NCBI GenBank assembly: GCA_035635555.1
Contig: DASQAT010000055.1
Coordinates: forward strand, 62,001-126,000
Direction: 5' to 3'
DNA from: Candidatus Dormiibacterota bacterium
Lineage (GTDB): Bacteria > Acidobacteriota > Polarisedimenticolia > Gp22-AA2
DNA: 64,000 nucleotides
In this document: in pieces, positions 27,792 through 35,005 of the stretch
How the letters are laid out: each line of letters begins with the position of its first letter
How positions within the stretch are numbered: the first letter of the stretch is position 1
Notes under the pieces: model-generated
The model's input: only the letters and a program-made list of their open reading frames with translations
Told to the model about the DNA's origin: nothing
The model's database searches: none
Translations under genes and position numbers: made by a program

Positions 27792-28515
27792 GGCCGGCGG
27801 CCGCGGCGCGGCCGCCTATGTCGGAGTGATCCCGGCTCTGAACGCCTCGTCGACCATCGGACCGGTGGTGGCGGGCACTCTCCGCCACCTGCCGCGCGTC
27901 CTGGTGGTGGACGACGGATCGACCGACGACACCTCGGACCGCGCGCGCGCCGCGGGGGCCGAGGTCCTCCGTCACCCCGACAACCTCGGCAAGGGGGCGG
28001 CGCTGTGCACGGCGTTCGAGCACGTGCTCGCCGGGCGCCCGGTCGACGCCGTCATCACCCTCGACGCCGACGGCCAGCACGATCCGGAGGATATCCCCCT
28101 CTTCCTGGAATTGCACCGGAGCGCGCGTCCCTCCCTGATCGTGGGCTCGCGCGCCCGCGACTTCGCGGCCATGTGGGGACCGCGCCGGGCCATGAACCGG
28201 TTCTCGTCGGCCTCGCTGCGCATCTTCTCCGGAGTCGATCTGCCCGACTCGCAGAGCGGCTTCCGGCTGTACGATGCCGCCTTTCTCGGACGGCTTCGCC
28301 TCGTCGGGCGCCGCTACGAGGCCGAGATGGAGGCGCTGATGCGCGCCGCGGAGTGGCGGATGAAGGTCACCTCGGTGCCGATCCACCTGCGCGTCGTCGA
28401 CGGACGGGCCACGAGCCACTACCGGCCGCTGCGCGACACCGTCCGCATCGTCGACACCGTCCTGCGCCAGTGGCTGAGACGCCGCTTCGCGCGCTCCCGC
28501 CCGGACGAGCCGTGA
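27778..28515 (+). CDS. Family 2 glycosyltransferase, dolichol-phosphate-mannose-synthase-like
   Basis: 245 residues. The GT-A motifs are VIPALNASSTIGPVV, VLVVDDGSTDDTSD, LGKGAALCTAFEHVL and ITLDADGQHDPEDIP with the DXD. QSGFRLYDAAFL is typical of DPM-type GT2 enzymes, which glycosylate lipid-linked acceptors at the cytoplasmic face. There is no C-terminal membrane segment. The GTG start overlaps the ACP gene by 14 bases and its stop overlaps the radical SAM start by four. In aryl-polyene and similar lipid loci a GT2 enzyme modifies the lipid head group; the same role is plausible here. Confidence 0.88.
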   Translation: MATPEAGGRGAAAYVGVIPALNASSTIGPVVAGTLRHLPRVLVVDDGSTDDTSDRARAAGAEVLRHPDNLGKGAALCTAFEHVLAGRPVDAVITLDADGQHDPEDIPLFLELHRSARPSLIVGSRARDFAAMWGPRRAMNRFSSASLRIFSGVDLPDSQSGFRLYDAAFLGRLRLVGRRYEAEMEALMRAAEWRMKVTSVPIHLRVVDGRATSHYRPLRDTVRIVDTVLRQWLRRRFARSRPDEP

Positions 28516-29873
28516 CCGGGTCGCGCAAGATCCTGCTGATCTCCGCCTCGCACTACGAGCCTCGCGGCGGCGTGGCGCGCGTCGAGCGCTACTGGACCTC
28601 CGGGCTCACCCTCGTCCACCTCGAGGCGCTGACGCCGCGCGATTTCGTCTGCGAGCTGGTGGACGACTTCAGGCGCGAGCCGCCCCTGGAGACCGACGCC
28701 GAGCTGGTCGGCATCACGGCGATGGGGCTGCAGATCGGCCGGGCGTACGATCTGGCGGACTACTACCGCGCGCGCGGCCTGCCGGTCGTCATGGGGGGGG
28801 CGTGGGTCTCGCTCAACCCGGAGCAGGCGCTGGAACATTGCGACGTGGTGTTGAAGGGGGAGGCCGAGTACGCCTGGCCCGAGCTGCTGGCCGATTTCCA
28901 GCGCGGCGTATTCCGCCAGCGCGTCTACGAAGGGAGCCGGCAGCACGACCTGCGCGGGCTCCCCGAGGCGGACCTCGACCACCTGCCGCTCTGGCGCCCC
29001 GAGCTGATGCGCGAAAAGGTGTACCGCGACTACTACTTCCAGTTCCCTCTGTACGTCACGCGCGGCTGTCCCTTCCGCTGCGAGTACTGCTGCGTCACCC
29101 GGTTCCACGAGGCGACGTACCGCAAGCGGCCGATCGGCGAGGTGATGCGCGACGTCGACGCCATCCGCTCCAGAGGGTCCCGCAACATCCTGTTCATGGA
29201 CGACAACCCGGTCGCCGACCGGCGTTACGCGAAGGAGCTGTTCGGTGCTTTGGCCCCGAAAGGGATGCGCTGGTGCAGCCAGTGCACGATCCAGATCGCC
29301 GAGGACGAGGAGCTCCTCGATCTCGCCGCCAAGAGCGGCTGTTTTCTTCTCTCGATCGGCTTCGAAACGATCAAGCAGTCGAACCTCGACGGAATCAACA
29401 AGCCGTGGGCCCGCGCCCGCGAGTACGCGCGCCTGATCCGCCTGCTACGTCACCGCGGCATCCAGATCGTCGCCCTCATCATGATCGGCCTCGACGACGA
29501 CGATCCCGCCGATTTCGACCGCACCCTCGAGTTCCTGATCCGCCACAAGGTGCCGCTGGCGAAGTTCCACCTGCCGATCCCGTATCCCGGGACGCCGTTC
29601 TACGACCGGATGGAGAAGGAGGGGCGGATCCTGACGAAGGACTGGAGCCGCTACCACTACGGCAGCGCCGTCATCCGGCCGAAGCGGATGACGCCCGAGA
29701 TGGCGGAGCAGAAGTTCTGGGCGACCTACCACGACTTCTTCAGCATGCGCTCGATCCTGCGCCGCTTCTTCCCGCCCGCGCCGCGCAATCTCAAGATCCA
29801 GATGCACTACCTGACGGCGAACCTGATCTTCAGGAAGATGCAGCAGGCCGGGAAGCACCCCTACCTTTACTAG
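28512..29873 (+). CDS. B12-binding-type radical SAM enzyme
   Basis: 453 residues. The N-terminal half (residues about 5-130) has the Rossmann-like cobalamin-binding pattern (ITAMGLQIGRAYDLADYY, VVMGGAWVSLNPEQAL, VLKGEAEYAWPEL) but no DXHXXG His. The radical SAM domain binds its [4Fe-4S] cluster through Cys186, Cys190 and Cys193 (RGCPFRCEYCC). Relatives methylate unactivated carbons or modify lipids such as hopanoids. As part of the ACP operon it probably acts on the lipid or chain made here. The GTG start overlaps the preceding stop. The C-terminal 80 residues are basic and may contact membrane or substrate. Confidence 0.9.
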   Translation: MTGSRKILLISASHYEPRGGVARVERYWTSGLTLVHLEALTPRDFVCELVDDFRREPPLETDAELVGITAMGLQIGRAYDLADYYRARGLPVVMGGAWVSLNPEQALEHCDVVLKGEAEYAWPELLADFQRGVFRQRVYEGSRQHDLRGLPEADLDHLPLWRPELMREKVYRDYYFQFPLYVTRGCPFRCEYCCVTRFHEATYRKRPIGEVMRDVDAIRSRGSRNILFMDDNPVADRRYAKELFGALAPKGMRWCSQCTIQIAEDEELLDLAAKSGCFLLSIGFETIKQSNLDGINKPWARAREYARLIRLLRHRGIQIVALIMIGLDDDDPADFDRTLEFLIRHKVPLAKFHLPIPYPGTPFYDRMEKEGRILTKDWSRYHYGSAVIRPKRMTPEMAEQKFWATYHDFFSMRSILRRFFPPAPRNLKIQMHYLTANLIFRKMQQAGKHPYLY

Positions 29874-29880
29874 CGCAGGC

Positions 29881-30858
29881 TCAATCGAGGGCTTCGAGAG
29901 GCGCCGGCGCCGTGACGTCGCGCTCCAGGCTGCGGCGCGTCAGGGTAAGGACGGAGCGCTGCTTGATCTCGTTGAGGCAGGCGAGGATGGCGGGAACACC
30001 GAGGACGGTCGCGCCCGGCAGGAAAGCGGCGGCCGCGAGGTAGTTGATAGGGCGCATCGAGGCGCGCGTCTCCGGCGCGAGAAGGCCGGCGTAGTAGTGT
30101 CCGATTGCCCGGTAGATGTGCGACAGCAGACGCGGGAAGCCGATGGATGACGCGACGTAACGGCACTCTCCGCGACTCACGCTCGCGAGCCACTCGGCCG
30201 CCGTCCCGCCCGGCGCCAGCGTGTACGAAGAAGCGACGTGGTCCAGGACGTGCGCGTCGCTCCCGCCGACCGCCGTCTTGCGCAGGCCGAGCGCCAGGGC
30301 GAAGCGCAGCATCGCCTCGGCCACCTCGACGTGCCCCGCCGGCATCGTGCTGTTGGCGACTTCGATGTGGTCGAACAGCCCCAGGATCTCCTCCACGTAG
30401 GCGCGCGGCCGCTTCTGGAAGCGGTACGACCAGAACGGATGGTTCAGGACGAACAGCAGCCGGCGGCGACGCAGCCAGGCGACCAGGTCGTGGACGTCGC
30501 CGCGCAGGCGCTGCACCTCGCGGTGCGCCGTCTCGTTGAGGCCGAAGACGTTGACGTGCAGGCGCTGGCCGGTGTCGGGAAAGCGCGTCTCCACCTCCTC
30601 GCCGACGATGATCTCCGCCGCCCGGTCGGGCCGATCCTCCAAAAGGCTGAGGGCTCCTTCGATCGAATCGTGATCGGTGATGGCGACGTAGTCCATGCCC
30701 GCCGCCTTGGCTCTGTCGAACACGTCGGCCGGGTGCGAGCAGGAGTCGCGGGCCCGCAGGACGCGCGCGTGGCTCCAGGAGGAGTAACGGGTGTGCAGGT
30801 GCAGGTCGCAACGCCTGAGCGTCGGCGCGGGAGGCGTGTCGGAGGAGGCGTCGCTCAC
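29881..30858 (-). CDS. PHP-domain phosphoesterase-like protein
   Basis: 325 residues from GTG 30858. The PHP metal motifs are RCDLHLHTRYS (HXH), AITDHDSIEGAL, VGEEVETRF, VLNHPFW and GGSDAHVLDHV. PHP proteins hydrolyse phosphoesters such as histidinol phosphate or nucleotides. The C-terminal 70 residues (LAAAAFLPGATVLGVPAILACL) include a hydrophobic stretch that could anchor it to the membrane. The start is supported by TATCAT six bases upstream, giving a leaderless message. It is convergent with the radical SAM gene and divergent from the AMP-ligase gene. Substrate unknown. Confidence 0.85.
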   Translation of the reverse strand: MSDASSDTPPAPTLRRCDLHLHTRYSSWSHARVLRARDSCSHPADVFDRAKAAGMDYVAITDHDSIEGALSLLEDRPDRAAEIIVGEEVETRFPDTGQRLHVNVFGLNETAHREVQRLRGDVHDLVAWLRRRRLLFVLNHPFWSYRFQKRPRAYVEEILGLFDHIEVANSTMPAGHVEVAEAMLRFALALGLRKTAVGGSDAHVLDHVASSYTLAPGGTAAEWLASVSRGECRYVASSIGFPRLLSHIYRAIGHYYAGLLAPETRASMRPINYLAAAAFLPGATVLGVPAILACLNEIKQRSVLTLTRRSLERDVTAPAPLEALD

Positions 30859-30864
30859 GGCCGG

Positions 30865-30894
30865 ATGATACCCTCCCCCGTCGCGGCACGGCAA
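30865..30894 (-). promoter_or_regulatory. Promoter of the PHP gene
   Basis: Reading leftward, TTGCCG (30894-30889), an 18-bp spacer and TATCAT (30870-30865), six bases before GTG 30858. The spacing implies a leaderless transcript and supports that start over an upstream ATG at 30897. Confidence 0.55.
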
Positions 30895-30925
30895 CATCCC
30901 GTGCCGGAAAATGCCGCCGTGCCGC
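30883..30925. promoter_or_regulatory. Inverted repeat between divergent PHP and acyl-AMP ligase genes
   Basis: GCGGCACGGC (30883-30892) and GCCGTGCCGC (30916-30925) are perfect inverted repeats; a further CCGTGCC lies at 30899-30905. The left arm overlaps the PHP -35, and the right arm abuts the TATAAT of the ligase gene, so a bound dimer could control both. Confidence 0.5.
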
Positions 30926-30931
30926 TATAAT
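30926..30931 (+). promoter_or_regulatory. -10 box of the acyl-AMP ligase gene
   Basis: A perfect TATAAT, seven bases before ATG 30939, with no SD and no clear -35. An earlier in-frame ATG (30930) overlaps the box and cannot be the start if this promoter is used. Confidence 0.55.
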
Positions 30932-30938
30932 GCGCCGC

Positions 30939-32516
30939 ATGTCCGGCCCCGCGACGAGGGCACTGCACGACAGGCTCCTGGCCAGCCTCGCCTCCTCCCC
31001 GAAGAGGGAGGTGGCCCGTTTCCTGCCGGGCGGGCGGTCTCTCGACCTGGACACGTTCGAACGACGCATCCTGGGGGCCGAGCGCAGGCTCGTGCGCGTC
31101 GGCACGCCCTCGGGGCGGCCCACGGCGGTCCCCGACATCGGTCAGCTCGTCCTCCTGTCCTCCCGCAACATCGAGCCGTATCTGGTGGCGATCGCCACGC
31201 TGTGGAAGCGCGGCTTCGTGCCGATCCTGGCCGACGCCGACCTGGCGCGTGCCGAGATCGCGGACCTCGTGAGGACGTTCCGACCGGCCTTCTGCATTCT
31301 CGATCGACGGGTCGACCCGGAGGGAGGGGACACCGAGGACCTGGGGGACTCGCTCACCGGCCTGCACGCCTTCATCCCGGCGCGGCGGGGAGCGACCCGG
31401 CCGGTCTCCGGCCTTCTCGCCAACGGGACCGTCCTGCACGGCGACGCTGCGGTCGTCCGTCTGACCTCCGGGAGCACCGGACGGCCGCGCGGGATCCTGG
31501 CGACCGCCGGGCAGCTTCTCGCCGACGCGCGCCACATCACCTCGGCCGTCGGGATCAGGCCCGCCGACACGATCGTGTGCGCCATCCCGCTCGGGCATGC
31601 GTACGGCTTCGGGCACGTCCTGATGTCTCTCGTGCTTCAGGGTTCGCGTCCGATCCTGCTGGAGCAGCCGCTGCCGGCGCTGCTTCTGGAAGCGCTCTCC
31701 GGTCCCGGTCCCCTCGTCCTCACCGGCACGCCGTACCTGTTCAGCCTGCTCCTCCAGGCTGCGGGGAGGAAGAAGCTCAAGGGGCTGCGTCTGTGCCTGT
31801 CGGCGGGAGCGCCCCTGCCGGCCGACCTGTCGCGCGCCTGCAAGGACCGCCTCGGCCTGCCGATCAGGACCTTCTACGGCGCCAGCGAGTGCGGCGGCGT
31901 CTCGTACGACCGATCGCGCGACGGGATTCTCCCGGACGGCTGCGTCGGCACGCTCCTCCCCGGCGTGAACGTCACCGTGCGCGCCGAGCGCGGCGGGGAG
32001 GAAGGGGCCGGACGCCTCTGCGTCGAGAGCGACGTGGTGGCCCTCGGTTACGTTCCGGAAGGAAGTCCCGAGCTTTCGGCGGGGCGCTTCGTCACGGGGG
32101 ACCTCGGTCGCATCGACGCGGAGGGGCGTCTGCACCTCCTGGGTCGCGCCGACCGGATGATCAACGTGGGGGGCAGGAAGGTGAACCCGGTCGAGATCGA
32201 GGCGGTCCTGCGCGAGGTCCCGGGCGTGCGCCAGGTCGTCGTGTTCGGCGCGCCCGACCGTCATCGCGGCCAGATCGTCTGCGCCTGTCTCGTCGCGGCC
32301 CGCGGCGTGACGCGCGAGTGCCTCCTCATGGCCTGCGCCCCGCGACTCGCCCAGTTCAAGCTGCCGCGGCGCATCGAGTTCGTGGAGCGGATCCCGGTGA
32401 GCCCCCGCGGCAAGACCGACCGGAAGAGTCTCCTCGGCCTGGTGGCCCGTCCGCCGGACGCCCCGGCCCGGCGCCCTCAGTCACCGCGCTTCACCGCCTC
32501 CCCCCACACTTCATAG
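30939..32516 (+). CDS. Acyl-AMP ligase / AMP-dependent synthetase
   Basis: 525 residues of the adenylate-forming superfamily. Motifs in order: RLTSGSTGRPRG (phosphate-binding loop), FYGASECGG (A5), GRFVTGDLGRIDAEGRLHLL with the ribose-binding Asp, RADRMINVGGRKVNPVEIE (hinge), and PVSPRGKTDRKSL with the catalytic Lys. It activates a carboxylic or aromatic acid as an acyl-adenylate and would load it onto CoA or the ACP encoded at 27.5 kb, giving a starter unit. The 3' end overlaps the convergent acyltransferase gene by 40 bases. Confidence 0.9.
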   Translation: MSGPATRALHDRLLASLASSPKREVARFLPGGRSLDLDTFERRILGAERRLVRVGTPSGRPTAVPDIGQLVLLSSRNIEPYLVAIATLWKRGFVPILADADLARAEIADLVRTFRPAFCILDRRVDPEGGDTEDLGDSLTGLHAFIPARRGATRPVSGLLANGTVLHGDAAVVRLTSGSTGRPRGILATAGQLLADARHITSAVGIRPADTIVCAIPLGHAYGFGHVLMSLVLQGSRPILLEQPLPALLLEALSGPGPLVLTGTPYLFSLLLQAAGRKKLKGLRLCLSAGAPLPADLSRACKDRLGLPIRTFYGASECGGVSYDRSRDGILPDGCVGTLLPGVNVTVRAERGGEEGAGRLCVESDVVALGYVPEGSPELSAGRFVTGDLGRIDAEGRLHLLGRADRMINVGGRKVNPVEIEAVLREVPGVRQVVVFGAPDRHRGQIVCACLVAARGVTRECLLMACAPRLAQFKLPRRIEFVERIPVSPRGKTDRKSLLGLVARPPDAPARRPQSPRFTASPHTS

Positions 32517-33421
32517 AAGTTGAACCACTGCGTCGGGTAGTCGGTGACGAACCGCTCCACGATGCGCGCGAACGAGTCGACCGCGGCCCGCACCCCCTCC
32601 GCCCCCGACCCGACCCGCAGAGGGCCGTCCACGACGATGCGGTAGCGGGAGTGCCCCCGGATCGGCACGCAGACGGCGAGGATCGGCGCCCCGCTCGCCT
32701 GCGCCAGCGCGAACGGTCCCGACGGGAGATCGACGTCGGCTCCGAACAGACCGGCGCGCTCGCTGAGCGGCCCGAACGTCCGGTCCCCCTGGATCGCCAC
32801 GATCTCCCCGCGTCTGAGGGCCAGGAGAAGATCGAGCCCGTTCCAGGCCGACTCCCCCGCGGGCACGACGCGCACGCCGGCGCGCCGCCGCGCCTCCTCC
32901 TCGAACGGCGCCCCCCCGGAGTCCTCCGGGCGCAGGACGACGCTGACGGGACGGCCCAGGCTCGCGAGGTGCAGGAGCCCCATCTCCCAGTTTCCCAGGT
33001 GCAGCGTCAGCACGATGAGCCCTCTCCCCTCGCGCAGGAGGGCTTCGATCAGCCGTCGTGCCTCGTCCCCTCCCTCGACCCGGCGCCGCAGCGACTCGTC
33101 CGGCAGTCGTATCAGGTCGGTGTATCCCACCATGAACTTGCTGAAGTTGTAGAACAGGCCGAAGGCCAGCGCGCGCGACGCGAGCCCCGAGCGGCGAGTG
33201 GCCCGCTCCAGGTTGTGCCGGGCGGCGCGCCTCTCGTCCGGCATGGCGAGAAAGCAGATCGCCGTCGTGGCGAGGTGGATCGGCGGCCGCAGGAGGCGCG
33301 GCACTTTCGGGACGATGGCGTGGATCAGACGCCAGGAGAGTCTGCGGTTCCACCCGTGCGTGTACCAGCGCGCGGCCTGGCGCGGCCCCGGTCCGGCGCC
33401 GGACGGATCGTGACGGGGCAT
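32477..33421 (-). CDS. LpxL/HtrB-like lysophospholipid acyltransferase
   Basis: 314 residues. The HX4E active site is His141-Glu146 in LTLHLGNWEMG. GRPVSVVLRPED, then VAIQGDRTFG and the C-terminal FVTDYPTQWFNFYEVW are the standard LpxL/LpxM landmarks. An N-terminal hydrophobic segment (residues about 45-60) suggests inner-membrane attachment. Such enzymes transfer an acyl chain from ACP to a lipid. Here it may add the chain made by the ketosynthase pair to a glycosylated carrier, as in aryl-polyene loci. ATG 33421 lies seven bases after the ACT-protein stop. Confidence 0.88.
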   Translation of the reverse strand: MPRHDPSGAGPGPRQAARWYTHGWNRRLSWRLIHAIVPKVPRLLRPPIHLATTAICFLAMPDERRAARHNLERATRRSGLASRALAFGLFYNFSKFMVGYTDLIRLPDESLRRRVEGGDEARRLIEALLREGRGLIVLTLHLGNWEMGLLHLASLGRPVSVVLRPEDSGGAPFEEEARRRAGVRVVPAGESAWNGLDLLLALRRGEIVAIQGDRTFGPLSERAGLFGADVDLPSGPFALAQASGAPILAVCVPIRGHSRYRIVVDGPLRVGSGAEGVRAAVDSFARIVERFVTDYPTQWFNFYEVWGEAVKRGD

Positions 33422-33428
33422 CCGGTTC

Positions 33429-33965
33429 TCAGGCGGGCGCCAGCGTGATGTCGACGTGCAGCGACTCTTCGATCCCCTGGAGCTTCCGGCGCAGCGCCTC
33501 GAGATCGGCCGCGCGCGGCAGGTCGAAGCGCATCTCCATCTCATAGAGCGGCGTGCCGGTCGAGGCGGCCGGCTTCAGGTGCGACGTCAGCTCGAGGATG
33601 TTGCCGCCGGCGTCGGCGATGGCGCGCGCCGTGCGGGCGACGATCCCGGCCTTGTCCTCCCCCATCGTCTTCAGGCGGTACGGCCGCCCGGCGGCGGGGG
33701 ATGCCGGCCCGGCCCCCTCCTCGATCGGCTTGATGAAGATCGTCATCCCCTGCTCGTACTCCAGGTGCTTGCACGTCATGTGCAGCCGCTGCAGGAGATC
33801 GTCCCCCTGGCCGGAGAACAGGATCATGGTGGCGAACTCGCTTCCCAGGTTGATCATGCTGCTGGTCTCGAGGTTGCAGCCGAGATCGAACACCATCTCC
33901 GCCAGGTCGGCGACGATCCCGGGGCGATCCTTTCCGATGGCGGTCAGGATGAAGTGGCGTCTCAC
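33429..33965 (-). CDS. Tandem ACT-domain protein (GcvR-like regulator)
   Basis: 178 residues from GTG 33965. Two ACT domains: RRHFILTAIGKDRPGIVADL opens the first and YRLKTMGEDKAGIVARTA the second, each with the G-X-D-X-X-G-I-V signature. GcvR-type proteins sense an amino acid and regulate by protein contact, not DNA binding. A TACAAT box (33980-33975) stands nine bases before GTG, suggesting a leaderless message. It precedes the acyltransferase gene by seven bases, so the two are probably cotranscribed, though a functional tie to the lipid locus is unproven. Confidence 0.82.
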   Translation of the reverse strand: MRRHFILTAIGKDRPGIVADLAEMVFDLGCNLETSSMINLGSEFATMILFSGQGDDLLQRLHMTCKHLEYEQGMTIFIKPIEEGAGPASPAAGRPYRLKTMGEDKAGIVARTARAIADAGGNILELTSHLKPAASTGTPLYEMEMRFDLPRAADLEALRRKLQGIEESLHVDITLAPA

Positions 33966-33974
33966 GGTGGCGTG

Positions 33975-33980
33975 ATTGTA
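33975..33980 (-). promoter_or_regulatory. -10 box of the ACT-protein gene
   Basis: TACAAT reading leftward, nine bases before GTG 33965; no SD and no convincing -35. Confidence 0.4.
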
Positions 33981-34017
33981 GATCAGGACGGGCCGGCCCC
34001 GCATCCCCGAGGTGCGC

Positions 34018-34023
34018 TAAAGT
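34018..34023 (+). promoter_or_regulatory. -10 box of the DUF309-SRPBCC gene
   Basis: TAAAGT, six bases before ATG 34030; no SD and no convincing -35. Diverges from the ACT-gene promoter about 40 bp away. Confidence 0.4.
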
Positions 34024-34029
34024 CCCGGC

Positions 34030-34860
34030 ATGGACCGGAGACTGGTGCGTCTTCTCGAGGACGGGATCGTCCTGTTCGACCGCGGGCAGTTCTTCGAGGC
34101 CCACGAAGTCTGGGAGGACGCCTGGCGCCGGGCGCGCGACGAAGACAAGGTCTTTTTGCACGGACTCATCCAGGTGGCCGCGGGGTTTCACAAGCTGCAG
34201 TGCGGCCAGCCCTCGGGAACGGTGTCCCTCCTGAGCAAGGGGGTCGCGAAGCTCGCCGCGGTCCCGGCGGACGCATTCTTTCCGGAGCTGCGGTCGTTCC
34301 GCGCCTCGGTCGAATCCTGGAAGGGGGCGGCCGCGCGGATGGCCGGAAGCGGTGCTTTCGAGTACGAGGCGTCGGCCCTCCCCAGGATCCTCCCCCTCCG
34401 GGGCCATCCATTTCATTCGTACGTCCTCAGCGATATCGGAATCGATGCACCGGCGGAGCGCGTCTGGAGCGTCCTCACCCGCTTCGACACCTACCCCGAC
34501 TGGAATCCATTCATCCGCTCCGTCCGGGGCGAAGCCCGAGCCGGCGCGCGTCTCGCCGTCGCGATCCGCGCGCCGGGGGGCCGCACGGTGACTCTGCGCA
34601 CGCGAGTCCTGCGGGCCGAGGCGCGTCGCGAGCTGCGCTGGCGGGGTCGCCTCCTGCTGCCCGGGATCTTCGACGGCGAGCACGTCTTCTCGATAGCCCC
34701 CCTCGCCGCCGGCCGGGTGCGGTTCTCGCAGAGAGAGACGTTTCGCGGAGTCCTCGTCCCCGTTCTGGGTCGCGTCGTGCTCGCGGCGACGCGCGCCGGA
34801 TTCGAGGAGATGAATCGCGCGCTGAAGCGGCGCGCGGAGCAACCCACCGACCCCGCATAG
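34030..34860 (+). CDS. DUF309-SRPBCC fusion protein
   Basis: 276 residues. Residues 1 to about 110 form a DUF309 domain, with LFDRGQFFEAHEVWEDAWR and LIQVAAGFHKLQCGQPSG, a small helical bundle of unknown function. From about residue 138 an SRPBCC (START/Bet v1-like) hydrophobic-pocket domain follows: IDAPAERVWSVLTRFDTYPDWNPFIRS is its diagnostic start. SRPBCC proteins bind lipids, polyketides or other hydrophobic ligands. The fusion next to a lipid-biosynthesis locus suggests carriage or sensing of a hydrophobic product (inference). No signal peptide. Confidence 0.82.
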   Translation: MDRRLVRLLEDGIVLFDRGQFFEAHEVWEDAWRRARDEDKVFLHGLIQVAAGFHKLQCGQPSGTVSLLSKGVAKLAAVPADAFFPELRSFRASVESWKGAAARMAGSGAFEYEASALPRILPLRGHPFHSYVLSDIGIDAPAERVWSVLTRFDTYPDWNPFIRSVRGEARAGARLAVAIRAPGGRTVTLRTRVLRAEARRELRWRGRLLLPGIFDGEHVFSIAPLAAGRVRFSQRETFRGVLVPVLGRVVLAATRAGFEEMNRALKRRAEQPTDPA

Positions 34861-35005
34861 GGGGTTCCACCGAGTCTTATGAGGTGAATACCCGACTCGA
34901 CAGCAGACGAAATACCGGGTAGATAGGAGCGGTTTTCACCGGCGCGCCGACCACACACAGATCCAGCGTACCGCACGCTTCGTCTCTCGAGAGGAGGGGG
35001 CAACG

